Positions 7,275 through 15,336 of a DNA stretch of 36,437 nucleotides are shown piece after piece; positions within the stretch are counted from its first letter, which is position 1, and every line of letters begins with the position of its first letter. The notes under the pieces were generated by a model. It saw only the letters and a list, made by a program, of their open reading frames with translations, made no database searches and was not told the DNA's origin. A program made the position numbers and the translations under genes. The stretch spans positions 1 to 36,437 of the forward strand of contig JANYJB010000079.1 of the NCBI GenBank assembly GCA_025361935.1, read 5' to 3'. Origin of the DNA: Verrucomicrobiota bacterium. Its GTDB lineage: Bacteria > Verrucomicrobiota > Verrucomicrobiia > Opitutales > Opitutaceae.

Positions 7275-8177
7275 TTATGCCTCCCAGCGTCCGTAGATGC
7301 CGCAGGGGAGAACCTTGCCGTCGGCCTGGATGGGGAGGCCGACTTCGCCTCCGGTGAGCGTGCCGCCGCGACCGTGCATGAGCTCGGCGAGGAGGTTGAC
7401 CACGACGGTGGGCGAGAGGCGGGCGGTGTAGGCGTTGATGAGGAGGAAGAGGGGTTTTTCGGTGAGCAGCTCGCCGCATTCGCGCAGGAGCGTCCAGAGG
7501 TGGTCTTCGAGTTTCCACATCTCGCCGGTGCTGCCGCGGCCGTAGGTGGGCGGGTCCATGATGACGGCGTCGTATTTTTTGCCGCGCTTGAGTTCGCGGC
7601 GGACGAACTTGAGGCAATCGTCGGTGATGAAGCGGATGGGCGCGTCGGCGAGGCCGGAGAGGGCGGCGTTTTCCTTGCACCATTTGACCATGCCCTCGGC
7701 GGCGTCGATGTGGGTGACGCTGGCGCCGGCCTTGGCGGCGGCGCAGGTGGCGGCGCCGGTGTAGCCGAAGAGATTGAGCACGTTGACCTCGCGGCCGGCG
7801 GCGCGGGCGGCCTTGATCTTGGCGCTGAACCACTCCCAGTTGACCGCCTGCTCGGGGAAGAGCCCGGTGTGTTTGAATGAGGTCGGGTGGATGCGGAAGG
7901 TGAGCCCGAGGGACTGGTAGCCGATGCGCCAGGAGTCGGGGAGGGGCTTGCGGAAATCCCAGCGGCCGCCGCCCTGCTCGCTGCGGTGGTAGTAACCGTC
8001 CCACGCCTTCCACTCGGGGCCGGAGTGCTTGGGCCAGATGATCTGCGGGTCGGGGCGCACGAGCACGTAGTCGCCCCAGCGCTCCTGCTTCATGCCGTGG
8101 CCGCAGTCGAGCAGTTGGTAATCCTTCCAACGGTCGGCGAGGATGAGGGACGGGCGTTGGACGGAGGAGGCGGACAT
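7275..8177 (-). CDS. Class I SAM-dependent methyltransferase, RlmI/RlmK-like
   Basis: This 300-residue protein is likely an RNA (rRNA) methyltransferase. The SAM-binding core is VLNLFGYTGAATCAAAKAGA (motif I) followed by an acidic end of strand 2 (THIDAAEGMVKWCKEN), then DDCLKFV and the catalytic-type motif DPPTYGRGS, characteristic of the RlmI/RlmK/Methyltrans_SAM group that methylates bases in RNA. The N-terminal about 110 residues (WGDYVLVRPDPQIIW...) lack a recognisable PUA domain but correspond to the family's N-terminal region. ATG 8177 was chosen; an upstream in-frame TTG at 8192 would add MLRLT and has no better ribosome-binding site. It is the first gene of the minus-strand group ending at 2776 and is divergent from the DUF481 gene. 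The exact target nucleotide is unknown. Confidence 0.88.
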   Translation of the reverse strand: MSASSVQRPSLILADRWKDYQLLDCGHGMKQERWGDYVLVRPDPQIIWPKHSGPEWKAWDGYYHRSEQGGGRWDFRKPLPDSWRIGYQSLGLTFRIHPTSFKHTGLFPEQAVNWEWFSAKIKAARAAGREVNVLNLFGYTGAATCAAAKAGASVTHIDAAEGMVKWCKENAALSGLADAPIRFITDDCLKFVRRELKRGKKYDAVIMDPPTYGRGSTGEMWKLEDHLWTLLRECGELLTEKPLFLLINAYTARLSPTVVVNLLAELMHGRGGTLTGGEVGLPIQADGKVLPCGIYGRWEA

Positions 8178-8308
8178 CGTGAGGCGAAGCAACGCTCCCG
8201 CCCGCGGCCTGTCGAGCGCCTTTCATGGAGCGTGGGTTCACGGGGCTCCGGAAAAAAACGCAGGGCGGGTTTGACTCATTCGAATCGCGGCTTAGCCCCT
8301 TTTATCCA

Positions 8309-9349
8309 ATGCGGTGGAAACCCTCATTTTTTATGGCTTCGGCCCTCGTGGTGATCGTGTTTTGCGCGTTCGCGCGGGCCGATGTCGTTGAGACCAAGGG
8401 CGGTGCCCGCCTCACCGGCAAGATCACCAAGATCGACGGCGTCAACGTGACCCTCGTCACCGATTATGCGGGCACCCTCACCGTCAAGCAAAGCGAGGTG
8501 GCCGCCTTGCAGACGGACGAGCCCCGATTTGTCCGCCTCGGCACTGGCGAGACCGTTGAGGGAACTGTGCTGCCCGCCGCCTCCGGCCAGATCCAGATCA
8601 AAGGCGCCACCGCGACCGTAGCGACCACTGCGGACAAGATCACTGCAACCTGGGCCACCGGCGAAACTGATCCCGCCGTGGCCGCGCTCCGTCACAAATG
8701 GTCCTATGAGGTCGGCATCGACGTCACGGGCAAGTCCGGCAACAAGGAACAGCTTGGCACGGCCTTCTCGTTTCGCGCCCTGCGGACCGGTCCGCACGAC
8801 AAGTTGAAACTCTACACCGCCTTCAACCGCCAGAGGACCAACGGCACCCTCTCCGCCGACCAGTTCAAGGCTGGCGCCGACTATGCCAACAACTACTCGG
8901 GCCGTTACTCCTGGTATGTGCGTGACGAGGGTGGCTACGACCACGTGAAGGACATCGGCGTCTATAATACCTCCGCGACCGGTCTCGGTTACGACATCGT
9001 GAAGGAGACGCTCCACCTGCTCACGGCCCGCGTCGGTCTGGCGTTCCGCTACGACAACTACAAGAACCCCGCGACCGGCGACGTGCAGGACCTCGGCTTG
9101 GACTTCGGCCTGCACCACGAATACACGTTCAACCAGTCGAAGCTCATCAACAACCTGTCCTACGTGCCCTCAATCCACGACTTCAGTGACTACCACTTCG
9201 AGCACGAATCCTACTACGAAGTCCCGCTGCTGCGTGAGAAGTGGAAACTCCGCCTCGGCATCAGCCACGACTACAACAGCAAGCCCGGCACCGGGGTGGA
9301 CCGCCTCGACACGACCTACTTCACGCGGCTCGTTCTCAACTGGGAGTGA
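8309..9349 (+). CDS. DUF481-family outer-membrane beta-barrel protein with N-terminal beta-repeat region
   Basis: This 346-residue envelope protein starts MRWKPSFFM and has a signal peptide ending near ARA-DVV (about residue 24). The next about 95 residues contain two similar units (KGGARLTGKITKIDGVNVTL and GTGETVEGTVLPAASGQIQI), each like a small beta-barrel module seen ahead of DUF481 barrels. From about residue 130 onward alternating aromatic and polar strands (KWSYEVGIDVTG, LKLYTAFNRQR, ARVGLAFRYDNY, KWKLRLGISHDYN) form the DUF481 barrel, ending in a terminal strand LVLNWE. The family is widespread but its function is unsettled; salt-induced outer-membrane proteins belong here. The start at 8309 is preferred because the open frame upstream encodes no signal peptide. 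The downstream sulfotransferase gene begins 49 nt later and may be co-transcribed. Confidence 0.88.
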   Translation: MRWKPSFFMASALVVIVFCAFARADVVETKGGARLTGKITKIDGVNVTLVTDYAGTLTVKQSEVAALQTDEPRFVRLGTGETVEGTVLPAASGQIQIKGATATVATTADKITATWATGETDPAVAALRHKWSYEVGIDVTGKSGNKEQLGTAFSFRALRTGPHDKLKLYTAFNRQRTNGTLSADQFKAGADYANNYSGRYSWYVRDEGGYDHVKDIGVYNTSATGLGYDIVKETLHLLTARVGLAFRYDNYKNPATGDVQDLGLDFGLHHEYTFNQSKLINNLSYVPSIHDFSDYHFEHESYYEVPLLREKWKLRLGISHDYNSKPGTGVDRLDTTYFTRLVLNWE

Positions 9350-9385
9350 GCGCGGGGGAAGCCACGAAACGCCCACAGCCCCTTT

Positions 9386-9392
9386 GGAAGGA
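9386..9392 (+). promoter_or_regulatory. Ribosome-binding site deciding the TTG start at 9399
   Basis: GGAAGGA, complementary to the 16S rRNA 3' end, is spaced 6 nt before TTG 9399. No ATG or GTG lies in the right frame near the start of the sulfotransferase fold, so this site fixes the start. Confidence 0.75.
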
Positions 9393-9398
9393 CCGAAA

Positions 9399-10010
9399 TT
9401 GATATCGCGCAAGCACAGCTTCATCTTCGTTCATGTTCCCAAAACCGGCGGGAACTCAGTGTCCTGCGCCCTACTGCCTTTTACGGAAAGCACACTGGAA
9501 GAGGCGGAATCTCCGGCCGGATGGGGAAGCGGCGAGAACTTTTGGACGGTTGATCCCGTGTTCGGGCGCGACAAACATTTCACCGCAGACCACTACGCGC
9601 GGATCATGGACACTCGGAGCTTCACATTCTTTGGCACGGTGCGGAACCCGTGGGATTGGGCCGTGTCGCTCTACTTTTTCCGAAAACAGACGGCGGTTTT
9701 CAACTGGCAGAGGGTCGGGCCTGAGACGTTCGACAATGAGGAATTCCGCGGATTTTTGCATGCAGGTGAACCGACCCAGTCAACCTACCTCGGCCGGATG
9801 GCGGTGCGGATTCTCCGGTTCGAGCGGCTGGCCGATGATTTCGCCGAGCTGTGCCGCACGCTGGGCCTTGGCGCCCTAAAGCTGGACAAGATCAACGCCT
9901 CGCGGAGGCCGAAATATCGCGACGTCCTGGACGCTGACCTCGCGGCGGAAGTCGGGAGAATCTACGCCGAGGACGCGGACAGGTTTGGATACAGATTCGC
10001 GGAAAAGTAG
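9399..10010 (+). CDS. Sulfotransferase-family protein (PAPS-dependent), TTG start
   Basis: This 203-residue protein resembles the Sulfotransfer_2 family, which moves sulfate from PAPS to carbohydrates or other acceptors. The 5'-phosphosulfate-binding loop is visible at residues 12-20 (HVPKTGGNS, after the strand SFIFV), and the 3'-phosphate-binding element at 81-90 (VRNPWDWAVS) with the conserved Arg-Asn/Asp-Pro. The start was placed at TTG 9399 because GGAAGGA (9386-9392) lies 6 nt upstream, a strong ribosome-binding site, and the encoded protein then begins right at the first beta-strand. The frame stays open upstream, but there it overlaps the DUF481 gene and lacks sulfotransferase character. 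At about 200 residues it is at the short end for the family but has both PAPS sites. The acceptor is unknown; a surface glycan is a guess. Confidence 0.85.
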   Translation: MISRKHSFIFVHVPKTGGNSVSCALLPFTESTLEEAESPAGWGSGENFWTVDPVFGRDKHFTADHYARIMDTRSFTFFGTVRNPWDWAVSLYFFRKQTAVFNWQRVGPETFDNEEFRGFLHAGEPTQSTYLGRMAVRILRFERLADDFAELCRTLGLGALKLDKINASRRPKYRDVLDADLAAEVGRIYAEDADRFGYRFAEK

Positions 10011-10064
10011 CATCCGGCGGCGCAGCCTGCACTCTTCGGAACGCGCGACGGCGTGCGCCGAGGC

Positions 10065-10095
10065 AAAAAAGCCCCGCTGGATTGAGCGGGGCTTT
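10065..10095 (-). terminator. Rho-independent terminator of the second EF-hand gene
   Basis: Stem arms 10068-10078 (AAAGCCCCGCT) and 10085-10095 (AGCGGGGCTTT) are perfectly complementary around a 6-nt loop. On the minus strand the stem runs into six T (complement of 10065-10070), so it terminates the gene ending at 10131. TTT on the plus side may give weak termination of the convergent sulfotransferase transcript as well. Confidence 0.88.
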
Positions 10096-10130
10096 GGGAT
10101 TGAGCGGCTCGACGGCCTGTCGCCCGCGGA

Positions 10131-10400
10131 TTACTTGGACTCTTCGGAGTGCTCTTTTTTCTTGGGCATGCCCGGGAAGGCATTGTGGAAGGTCTCTTTG
10201 TCGGCCGGGGACATGGCTTCCCGTTCCGCCTTGTCCAACTTGCCGTCCTTGTTGGTGTCGTATTTGGCGAGCATGTCGTTTTTGATCTGAATCTGTTCAG
10301 GAGTGGGCTTCTTTTTTTCCTTCTTGGGGGCGTCCTCCGCCTGAACGGCGATGGAGGTGACGCAAAGAATGGCAACGGCGGCGGCTAATAGCTTTTTCAT
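10131..10400 (-). CDS. Small secreted single EF-hand protein
   Basis: This 89-residue precursor has a signal peptide (MKKLLAAAVAILCV, cut near VQA-EDA at about 21). A Lys/Glu-rich segment follows, then one canonical EF-hand loop DTNKDGKLDKAE at about residues 48-59. The C-terminal part (SPADKETFHNAFPGMPKKKEHSEESK) is charged and probably flexible. It may bind calcium in the periplasm; a partner is not evident. EF-hands usually work in pairs, so dimerisation or a degenerate second site is possible. It has its own terminator and faces away from the sialate esterase gene across a 249-nt gap. It resembles the EF-hand protein at 1342-1695 in architecture (signal peptide, short acidic module, charged tail) but carries only one loop. 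Confidence 0.86.
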   Translation of the reverse strand: MKKLLAAAVAILCVTSIAVQAEDAPKKEKKKPTPEQIQIKNDMLAKYDTNKDGKLDKAEREAMSPADKETFHNAFPGMPKKKEHSEESK

Positions 10401-10649
10401 GTGGATAACGGTTAAGTTTTTCAGGGTTTAGACTATACTTAGGGAAGATGGTGGCGGCGTCGGCCCGTTACACTCATTCGTGAAACGCGTCCGGGCGGCG
10501 GTCAGCATCAATGGGAATCAATGCGCCCTGCATGCCCTGTATCAACGCAAAACCGGGATTTCTGCCGCAGGGCGGTTGCGCGGGATTCGGCGGAGCGCCG
10601 GTTGCGGGTCTTGCCACGCGTGAGGCTTGGATCGATTTTGGGTTCTTCG
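10401..10649. other. Divergent intergenic region (EF-hand / sialate esterase)
   Basis: This 249-nt gap must hold promoters for both flanking genes. I could not identify convincing -35/-10 pairs. An ATCAATG direct repeat occurs at 10507-10513 and 10517-10523 (10-bp period). The open frame running into the esterase gene from 10521 lacks protein-like character before the Met at 10650. Confidence 0.5.
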
Positions 10650-12044
10650 ATGATCGGCGTCATTAATTTCCGCTTCCTGTCGGTTGCCCTGGTGTGGGCG
10701 CTCGCGGATTTCGTGCGGGCCGACGTCACGCCGAACGCCCTCTTCGGCGACCATGCCGTGCTCCAGCGCGACATGGAGATTCCCGTATGGGGCAAGGCCG
10801 CGCCCGGCGAAAAAATCACCGTGCGTTTCGCCGAAAAGATTTCCACGACGACGGTCGCCGGGCCGGCCGGACGCTGGTCGGCGCGCCTCCCCGCACAGCC
10901 TGCCGGCGGTCCGTTCAAGCTCACCTTCGAGGGTAAAAACCGCATCGAGCTGGACGACGTGTGGGTGGGTGAAGTCTGGCTGTGCGGCGGCCAGTCCAAC
11001 ATGGAGCGCCAGCTCGGCCTCCGCGCCGGGCAGCAGCCGATCGACAACTGGCGGCAGGAAGTCGCTGTGGCGGATTATCCGCAGATCCGGCATTTCGCGG
11101 TCGAGCGCACGCCAGCCGACAAGCCGAAAGACGACACCGGCGGCCAGTGGGACGTCTGCTCTCCCCGGACTGTCGCGCAGTTCACCGCGATCGGCTACTT
11201 CTTTGGCCGCGACCTGCATCGCCAACTGCACGTGCCCGTCGGCCTCATTCATGCGTCGTGGGGAGGCGCCGCCGCCGAATCGTGGATGAGCCCCGAGGCG
11301 TTCACCGCCGCCACCGGCCAGCCCCTGCCGCCCCGCGTTTGGCGCAACGGGCACAACCGCGCCACCTCGCTTTACCAAGGCATGATCGCCCCGCTTCAGC
11401 CCTACGCCATCCGCGGGGTGATCTGGTATCAGGGCGAGTCCAACGCAACCCGCGCCGAGGCTTACCGCAGTCTGTTCCCCGCGTTGATCGCCGACTGGCG
11501 CAGGCAGTGGGGGCAGGGGGACTTTCCGTTTCTGTTCGTGCAACTGCCGCCCCACCCCAGCCTGCCTCCCGAGATGCGCGATGCCCAGTTCCACGCGTGG
11601 GAGGTTGCGCCGAACACCGCAATGGTTGTGACGACCGACATCGGCGACGCCAACGATATCCATCCCACGCACAAGGCTCCGGTCGGAGCCCGGCTCGCGC
11701 TCGCCGCCCGCGCCCTGGCCTATGGTGAAAACATCGAATACTCCGGCCCCCGGTTCACTTCGTTTTCCGCCGAGGGGGCGCGCGCCGTCCTGCATTTCGA
11801 CCACCTCGGCGGCGGACTCGTCGCCAAGGACGGTCCGCTGCGCGGCTTCACGATTTCGGGCGATGGCAAAACTTTCGTCCCGGCGGCCGCCGAGATCGTC
11901 GGCGACACCGTCGTGGTGACCGCCGGGGGGATCGCAAATCCCGTGGCTGTGCGTTATGGCTGGGCCAATGTTCCCGACGGCAATCTGTTCAACGCCACCG
12001 GCCTGCCCGCCTCGCCCTTCCGCGCCGAGGTCCGGGAGCGGTAA
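10650..12044 (+). CDS. Exported sialate O-acetylesterase (SGNH-type, DUF303)
   Basis: This enzyme removes O-acetyl groups from sialic acids or related acetylated sugars. ATG 10650 was chosen because it begins a signal peptide (MIGVINFRFLSVALVWALADFVRA, cut near residue 24); the open frame extends further upstream but without a sensible start. The 464-residue protein begins with a beta-rich part containing FGDHAVLQRDMEIPVWGKA, a hallmark of the family. The nucleophile motif GQSNM is at 114-118 (Ser116), a second block WYQGESN at 259-265, and the catalytic Asp/His region DIHPTHK at 336-342. A C-terminal beta domain with YGWANVPDGNLFNATGLPASPF completes the typical layout. In environmental bacteria such enzymes often act on deacetylation of plant or algal polysaccharides, so the natural substrate is open. 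It ends 34 nt before the convergent tRNA. Confidence 0.93.
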   Translation: MIGVINFRFLSVALVWALADFVRADVTPNALFGDHAVLQRDMEIPVWGKAAPGEKITVRFAEKISTTTVAGPAGRWSARLPAQPAGGPFKLTFEGKNRIELDDVWVGEVWLCGGQSNMERQLGLRAGQQPIDNWRQEVAVADYPQIRHFAVERTPADKPKDDTGGQWDVCSPRTVAQFTAIGYFFGRDLHRQLHVPVGLIHASWGGAAAESWMSPEAFTAATGQPLPPRVWRNGHNRATSLYQGMIAPLQPYAIRGVIWYQGESNATRAEAYRSLFPALIADWRRQWGQGDFPFLFVQLPPHPSLPPEMRDAQFHAWEVAPNTAMVVTTDIGDANDIHPTHKAPVGARLALAARALAYGENIEYSGPRFTSFSAEGARAVLHFDHLGGGLVAKDGPLRGFTISGDGKTFVPAAAEIVGDTVVVTAGGIANPVAVRYGWANVPDGNLFNATGLPASPFRAEVRER

Positions 12045-12078
12045 GCCCAATGCGCTGTGCGTGGCAGGCGGTCTTTAT

Positions 12079-12151
<73 letters not shown>

Positions 12152-12154
<3 letters not shown>

Positions 12155-12174
12155 GACACAAACAAAGTGTCGGG
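12152..12174. repeat. 8-bp inverted repeat at the tRNA 5' end
   Basis: CCCGACAC (12152-12159) and GTGTCGGG (12167-12174) are perfectly complementary with a 7-nt loop. In the tRNA precursor this hairpin would include the first three G of the mature tRNA, competing with the acceptor stem. No T-tract follows, so it is not a clear terminator. Confidence 0.6.
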
Positions 12175-12244
12175 GACTTTCGCCATCGTTGCGGGGTGCT
12201 GCAAGCTCAACGTGTCGGCCGGGCGCGCCGCTTGCGCCGGGTTT

Positions 12245-14176
12245 TCAGAGCGGCTCCAGGTGCAGTCCGGCGAGGCGGAGCCGCCTGCCTTCGGACAATG
12301 TCCTGATGCGAAATTCCCAGGGCGTTTCGGATTCGTCGGCTTTGACCTCGAAGACGAGCGGGAAGGCGGCCGGCAATTCGGAAGCGGAAACACGGGCGGT
12401 GACCTTGGGGGTTTTGCCCGCGTTCGTGCATATCTCGAGAAGTGCGGCGGGCTGGTCTGGCGAGTCCTGCGGATGAGGGGTGTCGCCCGGGAGGGATTCG
12501 ATTTTGAAAACGACGCGGTATTTCCCCGGCGGGAGCGTGCAGTAGGGGCCGTAGGCGAGGATGCCCGGGTGGCGGCTTGTCTGTGAAAGCGAGCCGTCGG
12601 CTTCCCGTCTGGCGAAGCGGGGATGGAACGACGCGAGGTTCAGCCAGAAATCGACGGGCTTGAGTCCCGGCTGTCCACTGACGGAGAGGGAAAGGTCGCG
12701 GTTGCTGGCGACGATGACGTTGGTTCCCGCGAGTTCATACGTGCGGTCCAGCCGGTTTTCGAGAATCAGGCGGACCATCGAGCCGGAAAACATGGTGTTT
12801 CGGAAGAAGACCAGGGTGTCGTAGCGTTGTCCTTGGTGGATGATGTGGCTGTTCTCCAGGTGGTCCACGAAGAGACAGCCGAACCCGTCGTCCATGCCCA
12901 GCCGTCCGTAGTTCGCGGGTTTGGCGAGCAGGGATGCGACGAGCGTCTCGAATGGTTTCTGGCTCTGGTATCCGATGGCCGTGAGATCCGTCCAGAACGC
13001 CTTGAACATGCCCGGGGATGACCGTTGCAGGCCGACGGTGGACGAGATGCCGAGCAGGAAAACCGACGCCAGTGCGAGAAAACGGAGCCGCCGCGGGCTG
13101 GAAAGGGCGGGCGGGCGCAAAACCACCAAGGGCCAGGCCACGGCGAGCACGAAGGGGAAGCCGTGATATATCTCAAAGACCTGCCGCGAGGGGACGTTGC
13201 ACAGAAAGTTCAGGAGAAACCACGGCACGTAGACCAGCCACCCTGCGAGAATAATCCACTTTCGCGTCACGACGGCGACGGCGACGGTCGCGGCCACGGG
13301 CAGAACAAGCATGAGACCGTGAAGCCAGAGGGCGGCAAAGCGGTCGCGAACGATCGCCCAGGAGACATGAAATCCTTCCGGGCCGAAAAAGGAGTATTGG
13401 AGGGCGGAAGGTATGCCCTTCGGGATGGGGAAAAAGACTTTTTGCATCACCAGCAGCGCGACACTGGTGGCAAATCCCAGAATGGCGAAAATCAGGAAGC
13501 GGCGTTTGAAGCGCTGGAGATGGGGCACGACGTGGGCCGCTATCCAGAGGCCGGTCAGCAACGCGCAAAGATGAAATCCCGAGTCCTCGCGGGGCCCGCA
13601 CGCGAGGACGAAGCAGACGCCCGCCAGCACCCGGCGCTCCCTGAGCAGGGAAACCAAAAAGCAAAGTCCGAACACGGGCAGGAATATATCCAGATGGGGA
13701 TACGCGAGGCAGGAGATCACGAAGCCGTTGAGGGCGAAAACCAGTCCGAGCGCGCCACCGAGCGCCAACTTGGTCCACCGGTTGGAATCCCCGAGAAACC
13801 AATCGGCCAGCGAGCACATGGAGTAGGTGATGAGCGCCAAACCCGCCGCCTGGAGAAAGCCGAGCCAGTTGAGGGCATTCAGGGGCTGGATATAACTGGC
13901 CAGCGAAAACAGGGAGAGGATCGGGCTGAGGTGATATTGGTAATAAAACTCGGAGTAGGCATAGGAGCCGAAAAGCAGGCTCTTGATGGCGTGCGGCCAG
14001 ACGGGCAGGATGCCGTTCTGGTAGGAGATGAACGCGTGAAACGCGGAATCGAGCAGGTAGCCGCCGTGGACGTAGAAGAAGCGGTGGTGAAAAAGGAAAA
14101 TGAGGACAAACACCGCGCCGCTCAAAATAAGCGTCCGCAGTTTTCTCGGTTCCGGAAATTGCAGGATGGGTCGCAC
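12245..14176 (-). CDS. Polytopic membrane protein, DUF2079/GT-C-like, with C-terminal beta domain
   Basis: This protein of about 643 residues has around ten hydrophobic segments. After the first membrane span comes a periplasmic loop with GGYLLDSAFHAF (Asp43) and YHLSPILSLF (82-90), then PREDSGFH at 195-202. These match DUF2079-type proteins, which resemble GT-C glycosyltransferases that use polyprenyl-phosphate sugars at the outer face of the inner membrane. From about residue 410 the chain is soluble and ends in a beta domain with GPYCTLPPGKYRVVFK. The paralogue at 15333-17174 shares all of these blocks. No ATG is available; GTG 14176, with an AGGG run about 7 nt upstream, is my choice, leaving 41 nt after the GtrB-GtrA gene stop. 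It is the last gene of the operon. Sugar specificity is unknown. Confidence 0.8.
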   Translation of the reverse strand: MRPILQFPEPRKLRTLILSGAVFVLIFLFHHRFFYVHGGYLLDSAFHAFISYQNGILPVWPHAIKSLLFGSYAYSEFYYQYHLSPILSLFSLASYIQPLNALNWLGFLQAAGLALITYSMCSLADWFLGDSNRWTKLALGGALGLVFALNGFVISCLAYPHLDIFLPVFGLCFLVSLLRERRVLAGVCFVLACGPREDSGFHLCALLTGLWIAAHVVPHLQRFKRRFLIFAILGFATSVALLVMQKVFFPIPKGIPSALQYSFFGPEGFHVSWAIVRDRFAALWLHGLMLVLPVAATVAVAVVTRKWIILAGWLVYVPWFLLNFLCNVPSRQVFEIYHGFPFVLAVAWPLVVLRPPALSSPRRLRFLALASVFLLGISSTVGLQRSSPGMFKAFWTDLTAIGYQSQKPFETLVASLLAKPANYGRLGMDDGFGCLFVDHLENSHIIHQGQRYDTLVFFRNTMFSGSMVRLILENRLDRTYELAGTNVIVASNRDLSLSVSGQPGLKPVDFWLNLASFHPRFARREADGSLSQTSRHPGILAYGPYCTLPPGKYRVVFKIESLPGDTPHPQDSPDQPAALLEICTNAGKTPKVTARVSASELPAAFPLVFEVKADESETPWEFRIRTLSEGRRLRLAGLHLEPL

Positions 14177-14217
14177 CGCGAAACCCTGCCGTCGGGGATT
14201 TCCATTGCACGCCCAAT

Positions 14218-15336
14218 TTATGGGCGCCGGCGTTTCCAGACCAACTGTGAAGTGACCCCGAAGTTCCAGACCGACACGATCACGATGCCGGCGGCACCGG
14301 CCATCCACCAGGGAAGCCCGCTGACGTAGAGGTATTTCGCCACCTGCACGTTGGTGACGGCGCCGATAGAGCACACGGCGACGAAGACGAGCAGGCCGGC
14401 TGCGAGGCGCTTTCCCTTCAGTTGGTTTGTGCGGAAGGTGATCTGGTTGTTCAGGAAAAAATTATAGACCATGGCCACGCCGGTGGCGGCGGCCTGCGCG
14501 GTCGCGAACGGCGTCTGTGCGAGCTTGTAGAGCGCGGCGAGCACGCCCATGTGCAGCACGACGCCACTGCCTCCGATCATCGAGAAAACAAGAAAACGGA
14601 CGGGCAGCCACGGACCGAAAAGTTTGTCGGCCAGCAAAAACACAAACTCTAGGGCGACGTTGGAATCCAGCTTGCTCTCGCCAGTCCGCCTGAGCCTGAA
14701 GTGGAACGGCAGCTCGGCGGTGCGCAGGGGGCGGCGCGCGGAGGCGATGAGATCGAGGAGGATTTTAAAGCCCTGGCCGGAAAGCCGGGGGGCTATCTCG
14801 GCGAAAACCTCACGCCGGATCATAAAGAAACCGGACATGGGATCCGCAACGGTGCAGCGGGTGAGTTTTTGCGTGATCGCCGTGGCCAGACGGCTGAGGC
14901 GGCGGCGGCGAGGGGTCCATTCGCCGACACCGCCGCCCTCGATGTAGCGGGAGCCGATGATTAGTTCCAGTTGGCGGCTTTTCAGCTCGTGCAGCATGGC
15001 CGGCAGAAGCCTTTCGTCGTGCTGGAGGTCGGCGTCCATCACTGCGAGAAAAGCGGAGTTTGAACTGGCAAGGCCATCGATGCAGGCGCCGGAGAGGCCG
15101 CGGCGCCCGATCCTGCGCAGGGAACGGACGCGGCGGTCTTCGCGGGCGATCTCCGCGATGCGTTCGCCGGTTCTGTCGGGCGAGTCGTCGTCCACGAAAA
15201 TGATTTCCCACGTGACGCCCGCGCCGTCCAGCGCCGCGCCGATCGAGGCGACCAGCGGCCGGATGTTGCCCCGTTCGTTGTAGGTGGGGATAATAACGGA
15301 GAGTTCCGGCGGGGATTGCGGGGCGGGCAAGGTCAT
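14218..15336 (-). CDS. GtrB-type GT2 polyprenyl-phosphate sugar synthase fused to GtrA-type flippase domain
   Basis: This 372-residue fusion has a DPM1/GtrB-like glycosyltransferase 2 domain at about 10-235 (SVIIPTYNERGNI, IIFVDDDSPDRTGE, the metal-binding VMDADLQHDE at 99-108, and DPMSGFFMIRREVF) followed by a GtrA domain of four membrane helices at about 245-370 (RFLVFSMIGGSGVVLHMG, then YNFFLNNQITFR, then a C-terminal VWNFGVTSQLVWKRR). The first part makes a polyprenyl-phosphate sugar from a nucleotide sugar; GtrA-type proteins are thought to flip it to the periplasm. The start overlaps the stop of the upstream DUF2079-like gene by 4 nt (ATGA), and a second DUF2079-like gene follows. These proteins would be the transferases using the flipped donor. 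Confidence 0.93.
   Translation of the reverse strand: MTLPAPQSPPELSVIIPTYNERGNIRPLVASIGAALDGAGVTWEIIFVDDDSPDRTGERIAEIAREDRRVRSLRRIGRRGLSGACIDGLASSNSAFLAVMDADLQHDERLLPAMLHELKSRQLELIIGSRYIEGGGVGEWTPRRRRLSRLATAITQKLTRCTVADPMSGFFMIRREVFAEIAPRLSGQGFKILLDLIASARRPLRTAELPFHFRLRRTGESKLDSNVALEFVFLLADKLFGPWLPVRFLVFSMIGGSGVVLHMGVLAALYKLAQTPFATAQAAATGVAMVYNFFLNNQITFRTNQLKGKRLAAGLLVFVAVCSIGAVTNVQVAKYLYVSGLPWWMAGAAGIVIVSVWNFGVTSQLVWKRRRP

Noticed and set aside
6192-7880. 562-codon open frame on the plus strand antisense to lpxR and the methyltransferase gene
   Set aside because: Composition is Gly/Val/Glu/Ala-rich with no domain, and it mirrors two well-supported minus-strand genes. In GC-rich DNA such antisense frames arise from codon bias.
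10542-12050. 502-codon minus-strand open frame antisense to the sialate O-acetylesterase gene
   Set aside because: The plus-strand frame has a signal peptide, GQSNM and DIHPTHK motifs. The antisense frame shows no recognisable fold.
12180-12244. GC-rich hairpin just after the glycan operon as an intrinsic terminator
   Set aside because: The possible stem has a bulge and no T-tract follows on the minus strand, so termination there is not supported.
13025-14329. 434-codon plus-strand open frame inside the last glycan-operon gene
   Set aside because: The sequence is Glu/Gly/Arg/Gln-rich and lacks hydrophobic core patterns; it is the antisense of a membrane protein gene.
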